Source: JAEULH01 sp963746275 (GTDB lineage Bacteria > Pseudomonadota > Alphaproteobacteria > Rhodospirillales > Defluviicoccaceae). From it: a stretch of 64,000 bases of DNA. The position numbers and the translations under genes are program-made. Positions 25,783 through 35,496 of this stretch are shown here, one piece after another; the first letter of the stretch is position 1; the number at the start of each line of letters is the position of its first letter. Location: contig CAVVAX010000027.1 of NCBI GenBank assembly GCA_963746275.1, forward strand, positions 41,629 to 105,628, in the 5' to 3' direction. A model generated the notes under the pieces. The model saw only the letters and a program-made list of their open reading frames with translations, had not been told where the DNA came from and did no database searches.

Positions 25783-27309
25783 ATGCGACCCAATGCGGCA
25801 GCTTCGACAGTCTCCAGGAGGGCCGTCACCTTTCCGGAGTTCGTATGGATCTGGAACCGAACGCAAGGGATGACGACGCCAAACATCCACCTGCGGATGT
25901 CGCGCTGGTTGGATGAGAGGTGGACGAAGGGCGATCGAGAACTGGTTTTGCTTGCATTTCGCAGCTGCGGAAAATCCACCCTGACGGGTCTATTCTGCGC
26001 GTGGCTGCTCTTGCGGGATGCCGACCTTCGAATCCTCGTGCTCGCCGGCGACTTCCCGCTGGCCAAGAAGATGGTCAGGAACGTCAGGCGGCTGATCGAG
26101 GCCCATCCGTTGACTCGGCCGCTATGGTCGGTTCGCCCGGAGGTCTGGGCGGCGGATCAGTTTACTGTCGCCCGCCACCTTGAGTTACGCGACCCGTCGA
26201 TGCTGGCGAAAAGCATTTCTGCAAACATTACCGGCTTAAGAGCGGATGCCATCATCTTCGACGATGTCGAGGTGCCGAACACCTGCGACTCGGCCTTGAA
26301 GCGGGAGACGCTGAGGGAACGGATCGCCGAAGCCGAGTACGTGCTCACGCCATACGGGCTAAAGCTTTTTATCGGAACGCCCCACAGCTACTACAGCATC
26401 TACAGTAAGGAAGCGCGCCCGGAACTTGGAGAGGAGAAACCTCTACTCGAACACTATGAGCGACTTGAAGTGCCTATATTGGACGATACCGGTGAGAGCG
26501 CGTGGCCGGAGCGCTTTTCCTCAAGCCGTATCGAGAGCATGTTGGTGGCTACGGGCCCGGCGAAGTTCCAGAGCCAGATGCTTCTCAAGGCGAGACCACC
26601 GTCGGATTGCCGCCTCGACCCGGAGCGGCTGACCGTCTACCACGAGGAGCTGGTCTACCGTGAAAGCAACAGAACGGCGAGCCTGACCCTCGGCGGGCGA
26701 CGCCTCGTCTCCGCCTCCTGCTGGTGGGATCCGGCCTACGGTGCACCCGGCGTCGGCGACGCGAACGTCGTCGCCGCCGTCTTCACGGATGAAGCCGGTT
26801 CCTACTGGTTGCATCGGGTGGAGTACATCACCCACGATCCGGCACTGGTGCAAGATGTTGACGAAGCGACCCAGCTTTGCCGCCGTGTGGCGGCGGTAAT
26901 TCGTGAGCTTCACCTGCCAGCGGTCGTGGTGGAGACGAATGGAATTGGCCGGTTCCTGGTCGGCTTGCTGCGTCAGCAGCTCCGCAGGGCCGGCCTGCGC
27001 TGCGCTGTCATCGAGCATGCATCGACGCGCAACAAGGACGTTCGGATCCTCGAGGCGTTCGACGCGGTTATGGCGGCGAACCGGCTCGCCGCGCACGACA
27101 GCGTCCTTCGCACGACGTTCGTGCAGGAGATGCGAGATTGGCGGCCCGGCGCCAGTGGCCGCGATGACGGGCTTGATGCCGTGGCCGGGTGCCTGCTCGC
27201 CGAGCCGGTGCGATTGCCGCGCCTTATGTCCGACCTGCCGATCGAGGATGGCGGTCGGTCCTGGCGGGGAAGCGGAACGCAGCGGGTGGACACAGACTTC
27301 GCCCCGTGA
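25783..27309 (+). CDS. phage terminase large subunit
   Basis: A 508-residue packaging motor. Walker A-like AFRSCGKSTLTG lies at residues ~58-69, and Walker B plus catalytic Glu in IIFDDVEVPN at ~157-166. The C-terminal nuclease domain shows WWDPAYG (around 315), VVVETNGIG and the terminal DDGLDAVAG acidic motif. All key residues appear intact, so packaging could be functional. Start ATG 25783 has GAGGGG upstream; the longer frame overlaps the lipoprotein gene. It is the last gene of the cassette, whereas many phages have it first. Confidence 0.9.
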   Translation: MRPNAAASTVSRRAVTFPEFVWIWNRTQGMTTPNIHLRMSRWLDERWTKGDRELVLLAFRSCGKSTLTGLFCAWLLLRDADLRILVLAGDFPLAKKMVRNVRRLIEAHPLTRPLWSVRPEVWAADQFTVARHLELRDPSMLAKSISANITGLRADAIIFDDVEVPNTCDSALKRETLRERIAEAEYVLTPYGLKLFIGTPHSYYSIYSKEARPELGEEKPLLEHYERLEVPILDDTGESAWPERFSSSRIESMLVATGPAKFQSQMLLKARPPSDCRLDPERLTVYHEELVYRESNRTASLTLGGRRLVSASCWWDPAYGAPGVGDANVVAAVFTDEAGSYWLHRVEYITHDPALVQDVDEATQLCRRVAAVIRELHLPAVVVETNGIGRFLVGLLRQQLRRAGLRCAVIEHASTRNKDVRILEAFDAVMAANRLAAHDSVLRTTFVQEMRDWRPGASGRDDGLDAVAGCLLAEPVRLPRLMSDLPIEDGGRSWRGSGTQRVDTDFAP

Positions 27310-27569
27310 ATGGGACGGCTCGGCGCAGCTTCGGTGTAAACCGGGGCACAGGGGGTGATCGTCGGCTGCGTCTGCTTCGACTAAGCTACTATAAGTGGAG
27401 CTTGTGGGCTACTGCTGCCATAGATCTCGGAGTAGCGCGATATATGGTGGCTTTCGCCGGGCCGATGCTATATACCTAGCGTTCAGTACAGCACCGCCGG
27501 TGTCTTGGTGCAGTCGCATCCAACGGGCCGGCTGCCGGAAAGTGACGCTAATAGGGCAGGAAGCATCGG

Positions 27570-27932
27570 ATGAGCGGCGGCGACTGGACACCTGAGCGTA
27601 TTGCGGCACTGATCGCCCTTTGGAACGAGGAACTGCCGACGAGCGAGATCGGCCGGCGGTTGGGGATCACGAAAAACGCCGTCATCGGGAAGGTGCACAG
27701 GCTCGGGCTCCCGAAGCGCCGCCTGCCGGCCGAGAAGCCTGAAGAGGCCTACGTCATCAGGCTAAACGAACTTCGCGCAGGCATGTGCAGCTGGCCGGTC
27801 GGCGACCCCGGAGACAACAAGTTCCACTTTTGCGGGGCACAAGCCGCTCCCGGAAAGCCCTATTGCAGCAAGCACTGCGAGGTTGCGTACGTCAAGATCT
27901 CGAAGGAGAGGAGCAAGAGTTCCGCCGCATAG
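27570..27932 (+). CDS. gcrA: GcrA-type cell cycle regulator, short form
   Basis: A 120-residue protein of the GcrA family, the alphaproteobacterial regulator that works with sigma70 at CcrM-methylated (GANTC) promoters. The N-terminal helix-turn-helix reads WTPERIAALIALWNEE with SEIGRRLGITKNAVIGKVHR. The C-terminal zinc-like part has MCSWPVGDP, FHFCG and PYCSKHCEVAY. It is shorter than the Caulobacter protein because the linker is brief. It directly follows the phage cassette and could be the host copy or phage-associated. Two terminators follow. Confidence 0.88.
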   Translation: MSGGDWTPERIAALIALWNEELPTSEIGRRLGITKNAVIGKVHRLGLPKRRLPAEKPEEAYVIRLNELRAGMCSWPVGDPGDNKFHFCGAQAAPGKPYCSKHCEVAYVKISKERSKSSAA

Positions 27933-28006
27933 CGGCTTTGTAGACCTGAGAAATACTGACACCGCGGCTGGCAAGGCAGCCAGGGATTTTTCTCCAGAGA
28001 CTGAAG

Positions 28007-28041
28007 GGCTCGTCCAGCATTGCGCTTTGACGGGCCTTTTT
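28007..28041 (+). terminator. first of two tandem terminators after gcrA
   Basis: GGCTCGTC (28007-28014) pairs with GACGGGCC (28029-28036) with one wobble pair, loop of 14, followed by five T. Confidence 0.72.
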
Positions 28042-28053
28042 CATGCCTCCGTT

Positions 28054-28086
28054 CCTGCGGGACAGATTACCCGCGGGGCGTTTTTT
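28054..28086 (+). terminator. second of two tandem terminators after gcrA
   Basis: CCTGCGGG (28054-28061) pairs with CCCGCGGG (28070-28077), one wobble pair, 8-base loop, then GCG and six T. Together with the first it isolates the next gene from the phage region. Confidence 0.75.
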
Positions 28087-28170
28087 GTGGTGACAGCCCG
28101 GGCACGCCTGCCGGTCCGGTTAACCGGGCGACTATCAATACGAAACACCGACTTCTATTTGGAGTACTTT

Positions 28171-30414
28171 ATGTCGAAGACACGAGCATTGTTCGGAGTG
28201 GCCATGGCCATGGCCCTTCCTATTTCTATCGAAGCGGTTGCCGCCGCTGAACTGACTCCTCCGCCGGCGCCGCCAGTACCCCAGGTGATGCCGTTGGACG
28301 CGACCTTCCCGCTTCTCATCGAGGCAGGCAGCACGAAGGCGTACACCGACGCTCAGGGCCGCTCCTGGCGTGCCGACGAGGGCTTCATTGGCGGCAGCGT
28401 GGCCGACCGAGGGGCAATCGAGATCGATGGCACCACGGACGACCGGATCTACCAGACCGAGCGGTGGGGCCTCAGCGGCTATGCCGCGAAGGTCCCGAAC
28501 GGGAAGTACACCGTCCGCTTGCACTTCGCCGAAACCTATCAGGATGCCGCGGCCAAGCGCATCTTCTCGGTTAAGGTCGAGGACCGGACGATCGCCAATC
28601 TGGACGTGTTCGCGGAGGCGGGGGCAAAGAACAAGGCACTGGTCAAGACGCTGGATGGCGTCGTGGTCGCCGACGGTGAAATGAACATCGACTTCACCGG
28701 CGCCGGCGCGATCGTGAACGGCATCGAAGTGGCGCCAGTCCTGCCTCCGACGCCGCCTGTCTTGACCCTCGGCGGCGGCTCGATCCAGGAGAACGCGGTT
28801 GCCGGAGCCCTCGTCGGAACGGTGTTGGCCAAGGGCGCAGCCGGCGACGTGTTCCGCTATGCCTTGACCGACAACGCGAGCGGTCGCTTCGCCATCGACG
28901 CCCAGACCGGCGCCATCGCCGTCGCGGCTGAGGCGGTGATCGACTTCGAGACCGCCTCCTCGCACGGCGTCGAGGTGAGCGTCACCGACGCCAAGGGCAC
29001 CGTCACGAAGCAGAGCTTCACCATCCAGATCGTCGATGTCTACGAAGCGCCGGCCATCACCATGAGCGGCGGCTCGATCCAGGAGAATGCGGCCGCTGGA
29101 GAGGTCGCCGGGACGGCGTGGCGAAGGGCGCCGCCGGCGACGTGTTCCGCTACGCCTTGACCGACGATGCGAGCGGTCGCTTCACCATCAACGCCGAAAG
29201 CGGCGCCATCGCGGTCGCGGCCGGGGCCGTTCTGGACTTCGAGGCGGCTCCTTCCCATGACGTCGAAGTTGCGGCGACGGATGCGAAGGGCATGACGACC
29301 AAGCAGCGGTTCACCATCGCCCTGCTCGATGTCGACGAGATCATCGAGACCCCGCAGGGCCTCAAGCTGACGCACCTGCTGGCCGAGAATGCGCCGGCTG
29401 GGACGCACGTGGGCGTGGTTGCGCCGGTCGATCCAGGCGTCACCAAGCCGGTCTTCTCGCTGAAGGACGACGCCGGGGGCCGGTTCGTCATCGACGCGAG
29501 CACCGGCACGATCCGCGTCGCCGACGGCGCCGACCTCGACGCCGAGACGGCGCCGAGCCACTCGCTCACCGCGCTCGCCGACGCCGGTTCCGGCCGCGTG
29601 GTCGAGCAGTCGTTCGAGGTGTCGCTGGCGGACGTCAACGAGCCGCCGACCGCGATCTTCATGAACGCTCAGTCGGTACAGGACGCCGCAGCCGCCGGGA
29701 CCCTCGTCGGGACGGCTTCGGCCGTCGATCCCGACGCGGGCGAGACGTTCAGCTATGCCCTCGTCGACGACGCCCAGGGCCGCTTCGTCATCGATGCCCG
29801 CACCGGCGCCGGTGAGCGTCGCGCCCGGTGCCAAGCTCGATCATAAGGCGGCGCCGGCTCACCGGATCATCATCAAGGCGACCGACAGCGCCGGACACGC
29901 GGTGACGAACGGGTTCACCCTCAACGTCCGGCCCGCGACCACGTCGGCACAGCCGATCCTCATCGAGGCGGGCGGCACCGCCGACGTCGTCGACAGCAAG
30001 GGCCGCAAGTGGACCGCCGACACGGGCTTCATCGGCGGCGGGGTCGCCGACCGCGGCGCCATCGAGATCGCCGGGACCACGGATGATCGTATCTACCAGA
30101 CCGAGCGCTGGGGTATGACCGGCTACTCGCTGCCCGTCGCCCCGGGCCTCTACACCGTGAAGCTGCACTTCGCCGAGACCTACGCCACTGCCGCGGGCGC
30201 GCGCGTGTTCTCGGTTGACGTCGAGGGGCAGAAGCTCACCGACCTCGACGTCTTCGCTGCGGTCGGCGCGAAGACGGCGCTGGTCAAGACCATGTCGAAC
30301 GTCGTCGTCACCGACGGCAAGCTCGACATCGGCTTCACCCAGAAGGCCGGCGGCGCGATGGTCAATGCTATCGAAGTCGAGCCCTTGCTCAACTGCCCGG
30401 CTACCGTGCAGTAA
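28171..30414 (+). CDS. secreted malectin/cadherin-repeat protein (two frameshifts)
   Basis: About 747 residues if two indels are corrected. A signal peptide (MSKTRALFGVAMAMALP to AAA) is followed by a malectin-like carbohydrate-binding domain (RGAIEIDGTTDDRIYQTERW), four cadherin-like repeats each with ENA, GRF-I-A-TG and an aspartate-rich end, and a second malectin-like domain that closely copies the first. The frame is lost near 29115 (one base missing) and regained by a second shift at 29811 (one extra G). Each segment keeps family sequence, so errors are likelier than decay. Probable surface or extracellular carbohydrate-binding adhesin; no anchor or secretion signal besides the signal peptide is seen. 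Confidence 0.78.
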
Positions 30415-30478
30415 ACCCCAAACGCGTACAGCCCGGCGGCCACTGGGTCGCCGGGCGGCGCTACTGCTCCTGACTTGT

Positions 30479-32108
30479 TCAGGAGGCGCCTGACGTTTCC
30501 GATGTTCGCGCGGCAATCACGTCATTCACCAGTCGAACCGTCTCGTTGATGCCGTAGAGGGCGATGAACGAGCCCATCCTCGGCCCCTCATCCTGGCCCA
30601 GGAGGATCTGGTAGAGAGCGCGAAACCAATCCTTGAGGCTCGGAAAGACCGCCGGGTGCCGCTTGCCGACGTCATAGACAACCGTTTGCAGATCCTCGGC
30701 GGTGGCGTGCTCCGGCGCTGCAGCAAGCCCGCGTGCAAGATCCGCCAGGGCCGGAATCTCCTCCGGCAGAGGGCGCCTGTGCTTTTGCCTCGGCTTGATG
30801 AAGTCCTGGTAGTAGGCGACCGCGTGCCCGATCAGGCGCTTGATGATGGCTTCGTTGGCAACGGCCTCGTCGCCATAGTGGGCCAAGACATAGTGCCAGA
30901 TGAACGAGGGGTCTTCGCTGTGGCAGGCTGCGACTAGGTTCAGCAGGAGCGCGTAACTGAAGGGGCTGGCCTGATGCGGCGGCTGTCCGCCATGAATATG
31001 CCAGACCGGGTTGTTGCGCCTCTCCAAGTCCTTTTGTGCGACATAAGCGTGGAGGTCGACGATGTACTCGTCAACCGTCCGCGGTATCATCCCCAAGTGC
31101 AGCCGCTTGGCCGTGCGCGGCTTGTTATACATGAAGTATGCCAAGCTTTCCTGCGGCGCATAACGCAGCCACTCGTCGACGGAAAGGCCGTTCCCTCTCG
31201 ACTTCGAGATCTTCTCGCCGTTCTCGTCCAAGAAAAGCTCGTAGATCAGGTTCATCGGCGGCCGGCCGCCGATGACGCGGCAGATCCGGGTGGCGAGCTG
31301 GACCGAGTCGATGAGGTCCTTCCCCGCCATCTCGTAATCGACCTCCAACGCCGCCCAGCGCATGGCCCAGTCCGGCTTCCACTGCAGCTTGCAGCGCCCG
31401 CCGGTGACGGGTGTTTCGACGCGAGCGCCGCCTTCCTCCTCCTCGTAGACGATCGTCCCGGCCGAGACATCCCGGTGCACCACGCGCGCCTGAAGGACCC
31501 GGCCGGTCTTGGCGCAGATCGGGAGGAACGGGCTATACGTCGCCCGGCGCTCAGGCCCTAGCGTCGGCAGGACGATGCTGGCCACCTCATCGTACTTTTC
31601 GAGCACCCGCAGCAAGGTGCGGTCGAAGCGGCCGCTCCTGTAGTACTCGGTCGCACTACCGAACTCGTAATCGAAACCGAACCGGTCGAGGAAGCCGCGC
31701 AACATCGCGTTATTGTGATGGCCGAAGCTGTCGTACTGCTCGAAGGGATCCGGCACCGACGTCAGCGGCAGACCGAGGTGCGCGGCCAGCATGTCCCGGT
31801 TGGGGACGTTGTCCGGCACGCTCCTTAGCGCATCCATGTCGTCGGAAAAAGCGAGCAGGCGCGTCGGCTGCCCGGTCAGGGCGGTGAACGCGTTGCGGAC
31901 CATGGTCGTGCGAACGACCTCGCCGAAGGTCCCTACGTGCGGCAGCCCCGAGGGCCCGTACCCCGTCTCGAACAGCACCGGCTTCCCTCCGGCCTCCGGC
32001 CGACCGGCGAGACGCTGCGGCGAGGCCGCGCGCTTCAACGAACGGCCAGGCACTGCTCCTCCCGCCCAGTTCTATCACCGCTGCCGCCCCAGAGTTGGAG
32101 TCCGTCAT
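30479..32108 (-). CDS. lysS: lysyl-tRNA synthetase, class I (frameshift near the start)
   Basis: Class I lysyl-tRNA synthetase (archaeal type, also standard in many alphaproteobacteria). The HIGH-like motif is in GYGPSGLPHVGTFGEV and the KMSKS-like motif is KISKSRGN. The body is open from 32053 down to 30479. The first 20-odd residues (MTDSN..., then AWPFVEARG) lie in another frame that starts at ATG 32108. One extra base around 32035, in a GCGCGCGG run, separates them. Corrected length is about 542 residues, normal for the family. It charges tRNA-Lys; a tRNA-Lys gene is at 51.9 kb. Confidence 0.92.
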
Positions 32109-32148
32109 CCTCTTACACTTCCCGTCGCTGCCGCAAAAAATCCCGACC

Positions 32149-33675
32149 TTATGGTCCCCAGATGGGCTTGCCGCTGCCCGGCAAGCCGTACCGCGGCCAC
32201 TTCCGCGTGACCTCATCGATGATGTCGTCCGACATGCGAATGCGCCGACCCCATGGCCTCGTTGTTTCTGGCGGGATCTTGGTCGTCGCGTCGATGCCGA
32301 TCTTGCCGCCCAGGCCGGACACGGGCGAGGCGAAGTCGAGGTAGTCGATCGGCGTGTTCTCGATCAAGGTGATGTCCCGCACCGGGTCCACGTTCGTCGA
32401 CACCGCCCAGATCACGTCGGTCCACTGCCGCGCATTGATGTCATCGTCCACGACGATGACGAACTTCGTGTACATGAACTGGCGCAGGTAGGACCAAGTC
32501 GCCATCATGATCCGCTTGGCGTGGCCGGGATAGGCCTTGCGCATAGAGATGACGGCGACGCGATAGGAACAGGCTTCCGGCGGCAGCCAGAAGTCGACGA
32601 TCTCGGGAAATTGCTGCACGAGAAGCGGCACGAACAGTTCGTTCAGCGCTTCCCCAAGGACCGAGGGCTCGTCGGGCGGCCGGCCGGTAAAGGTCGAGAG
32701 GTAGATCGGCTGGCGCCGCATCGTGATCGCCGAGACGGTGAAGACCGGGAACGGCTCGACGGCGTTGTAGTAGCCGGTGTGATCGCCGTAGGGGCCTTCG
32801 TCCTCGAAGCAGTCGAGAGCGACGTGCCCCTCGATGACGATCTCGGCGTTGGCGGGAACCTTGAGCGGCACCGTCTTGCAGTCGGCCAATTCCACCTTGC
32901 TCCCGCGAAGCAGGCCGGCGAACTGGTACTCCGACAGGGTGTCCGGCACCGGCGTCACGGCGGCGAGGATCGTCCCCGGGTCGGCGCCGATCACCGCGGC
33001 CGCTGGAAGCGGCTCCGCGTGCCTCGCCTTCCAGCGATCGTAGTGTTGCGCGCCGCCTCGGTGCTTCAGCCAGCGCATGAGCGTTGTTCGCGGCCCGGTG
33101 AGCTGCATGCGGTAGATGCCGAGGTTGAAGGCGTCGCGCTTGTCGCCGCCTTGCTCATTGGCCGTGGGACCTTGGGTGACGACCAGTGGCCAAGTGATCA
33201 GCGGCGCCGGCTCGCCCGGCCAGCAGGACTGGATCGGCAGGCGGCGCAGGTCGATCTCATCGCCCAGCAACACCACCTCCTGGCAGGCGGCACGGCCGAT
33301 CGTCTTCGGCTTCATCGCCATGACGGTCTTCAGCAGCGGCAACATGTCGAGCGCCTCGCGCCAACCGCCCGGCGGTTCCGGCTGACGCAGAAAGGCGAGC
33401 AACTCTCCCACTTCGCGAAGCTGGCCGGGCTCGCGGCCCATGCCCCAGGCCACGCGCTCCACCGTCCCGAACAGGTTGACGAGCACCGGCATGTCGAAGC
33501 GTGCGCCATCGGCGCCGACGACGGTTTCGAAGAGAACGGCGGGACCGCCCTCGGCAAGGAGCCGCGTCTGGATCTCGGTCATCTCCAGCACCGGCGAGAC
33601 CGGTTCCCGGACCCTGACGAGGCGGCCCGCGCCTTCCAGCCGAGCCATGAAATCGCGCAACGAGCTGTAAGCCAT
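32149..33675 (-). CDS. ubiD: UbiD family decarboxylase
   Basis: A 508-residue UbiD-type prenylated-FMN decarboxylase; the family enzyme removes the carboxyl group of 3-polyprenyl-4-hydroxybenzoate in ubiquinone synthesis. It opens with the usual SLRDFMARLEGAGRL. The active-site Glu-Arg-Glu network region is covered by ALDCFEDEGPYGDHTGYY, and the metal/phosphate site by FNLGIYRMQLTGP. ATG 33675 is the natural start; the longer frame covers ubiA in the wrong frame. It lies 7 bases after ubiA, supporting shared transcription and the ubiquinone role. The UbiX partner is not in the window. Confidence 0.92.
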   Translation of the reverse strand: MAYSSLRDFMARLEGAGRLVRVREPVSPVLEMTEIQTRLLAEGGPAVLFETVVGADGARFDMPVLVNLFGTVERVAWGMGREPGQLREVGELLAFLRQPEPPGGWREALDMLPLLKTVMAMKPKTIGRAACQEVVLLGDEIDLRRLPIQSCWPGEPAPLITWPLVVTQGPTANEQGGDKRDAFNLGIYRMQLTGPRTTLMRWLKHRGGAQHYDRWKARHAEPLPAAAVIGADPGTILAAVTPVPDTLSEYQFAGLLRGSKVELADCKTVPLKVPANAEIVIEGHVALDCFEDEGPYGDHTGYYNAVEPFPVFTVSAITMRRQPIYLSTFTGRPPDEPSVLGEALNELFVPLLVQQFPEIVDFWLPPEACSYRVAVISMRKAYPGHAKRIMMATWSYLRQFMYTKFVIVVDDDINARQWTDVIWAVSTNVDPVRDITLIENTPIDYLDFASPVSGLGGKIGIDATTKIPPETTRPWGRRIRMSDDIIDEVTRKWPRYGLPGSGKPIWGP

Positions 33676-33682
33676 TGGTCCT

Positions 33683-34595
33683 TCAGCCCGACGCCCGGGC
33701 GGCGATGATCCCGGCAAGCACGATGAGCCCGAAGTGGCGGTTGGACCGGAACTTGGCGAGACAGTCGCGCGGCATCGTCGAGATCGACGGCGATGACCTG
33801 CCACAGTGCGTGCGCGCCGGCGGCGGCGAGGGCAGCGAGCAGCAACGGCGATGCCGCGTCCGCCATGGCCGCAGCGGCGGCGATCAGGATCAGCGCGAGG
33901 GCGAAAAAGACGAGGAGCCAGCGCTTCGTCGTCGAGCCGAGGAGCAGGGCCGTCGACTTCACGCCGACGCGGACGTCGTCGCTCTTGTCCTGATGGGCGT
34001 AGATCGTATCGTAGGCGAGCGTCCAGGAGACGCCGCCGGCGTAAAGGAGCAGCGGCGCCAGATCGAGATCGCCGGCAACAGCACTCCAGCCAACGAGCAC
34101 TCCCCAGTTGAAGGCAAGACCGAGGACGGCCTGGGGCCAGTACGTTATCCTTTTCATGAACGGGTAGACCGCCACGAGAGCAAGCGAGGCGATCCCGACC
34201 CAGATGGAAAAGCTGTTGAACTGCACCAGGACGGCCAAACCGATGAGGCACTGCAAGAGGAAGAAGGCGGCCGCCTGGCGCACGTCGATGTCGCCGCTCG
34301 GCAAAGGTCGCGTCGCCGTCCGCGCGACCTTTGCATCAATATCGCGGTCAACGATGTCGTTCAGGGTGCAGCCGGCGCCGCGCATGACGATCGCGCCGAT
34401 GGCGAACAGGACGAAGAGCCAGGGGTCCGGCCAGCCGGGGGACGCCAAGGCCAAGCCCCACCAGCACGGCAGCAGCAGCAGCCAGGTCCCGATCGGCCGG
34501 TCCAGACGCGCCAGACGCAGATACGGCCTCAGCGGCTGCGGGGCCCGCCGATCGATCCAGTGGTTCGACGGGATGTCGGTAGCGGTGTCTGCCAT
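33683..34595 (-). CDS. ubiA: 4-hydroxybenzoate polyprenyltransferase (C-terminal frameshift)
   Basis: Membrane prenyltransferase that attaches the isoprenoid tail to 4-hydroxybenzoate. Both Asp-rich motifs are present: NDIVDRDID and YAHQDKSDD. About eight to nine hydrophobic helices are visible. The start is ATG 34595. Near 33766 one extra C shifts the frame. In the corrected frame the protein ends DCLAKFRSN...LIVLAGIIAARASG with stop at 33683, as in homologues. Uncorrected, the frame continues into ubiD. It is followed by ubiD and diverges from rsmE. Confidence 0.88.
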
Positions 34596-34663
34596 GCTCG
34601 CGAAGCACCCGGCCTTCATGTTCCCGGACCCTATAGCGGCGGCGCTGCCAGCGAAAGCGGCGG

Positions 34664-35474
34664 ATGATGTCCCTGCCCGCGCAAGCTGAGGCAAAGGTTC
34701 GCCTCTTCGTGTCCGCCGATCTCGGTCCGGGCCGTGTGCTTTCCCTTTCCGGCGGGCAGACCCATTACCTGGGGCGCGTCATGCGGCTGGGCGCAGGCGA
34801 GACCATCCGCATCTTCAATGGCCGCGATGGCGAATGGCTGAGCCGGATCGACCGGATGCAGAGGGCGCCGGCAACCGTCACGGCCGAGCGGCTCGTCCGC
34901 ACCCAGGAGCCAGAGAGCGGACCATGGCTTGTCTTCGCTCCGGTCAAGAAGTCCGCAACCGACTACCTCGTCGAGAAGGGCGACCGAACTCGGCGCCGGC
35001 CAGATCTGGCCAGTGATGACCGAGCGCACGATCGCGAGCCGCGTCAACGTCTCCCGCCTGCAGGCGATCGCGGTGGAGGCGGCCGAACAGTGCGGCCGGC
35101 TCACGGTGCCAGAGGTTTCGCCCGCAGCCACGCTGTCCGCGCTCATCGCCGGCTGGCCGCGGGAACGGCCGCTGCTGGTGGCGCATGCCCGCGCCGATGA
35201 GCGGGCACAGCCGATCCTGGAGGCGCTGGCCTCCTTGGCTACGCCTGCGTCAGCGTCTCCTTCGCCTTCTTTCCCCGCCGGGTTGCTGGTGGGCCCGGAA
35301 GGCGGCCTGACCGACCCCGAGCTCGATATTCTCGCCAGCTTGCCATGTGCTAAGGTCGTCCACCTCGGCCCGCGTACGCTACGGGCGGAAACGGCCGCGG
35401 CGGCACTGCTCGCCTGCTGGCAGGCCGTGGCCGGAGACTGGCGAGACGGCGGGGCCCCGCCGCCAATGCGTTGA
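34664..35474 (+). CDS. rsmE: 16S rRNA (uracil1498-N3)-methyltransferase (frameshifted)
   Basis: RsmE methylates U1498 of 16S rRNA. The N-terminal PUA-like half (VRLFVSADL, GGQTHYLGRVMRL) is in one frame to about 34980. The SPOUT half (TELGAGQIWPVMTERT, LLVGPEGGLTDPEL, LGPRTLRAETAAAALLA) is in another. One extra G in the run at ~34979-34981 (GAAGGGCGACC) explains the break; without it the sequence reads YLVEKATELGAGQ. Corrected length is about 269 residues, normal. It lies between ubiA and gshA, a common alphaproteobacterial order. Confidence 0.88.
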
Positions 35475-35496
35475 GCGGGAACCTGGACGACGCTGG

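Larger units (their letters stand above)
16257..27309 (+). mobile_element. podovirus-like particle cassette (incomplete or domesticated prophage)
   Basis: About 11 kb of co-oriented genes encoding a T7-like head and tail: two small proteins, portal, Bbp19-like protein, scaffold, capsid, small post-capsid protein, tail tubular proteins A and B, internal virion-like protein, holin-like protein, coiled-coil membrane protein, small helical protein, lipoprotein and large terminase. No integrase, excisionase, primase, DNA or RNA polymerase, large internal virion protein or tail fibre is recognised. No flanking tRNA or obvious attachment repeat is seen. GC content is mostly like the host, except 24.2-25.0 kb, which is more AT-rich. 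The limits given run from the promoter to the terminase stop. Confidence 0.8.

Noticed and set aside
15565..27309. Complete intact prophage with attachment sites
   Set aside because: No integrase, no tRNA at either edge and no convincing direct repeat at the borders by eye; described instead as an incomplete or domesticated cassette.
29100..29820. Programmed frameshifting in the malectin/cadherin gene
   Set aside because: No slippery heptamer with downstream structure is evident at either site, and similar single-base breaks occur in many unrelated genes in this window.
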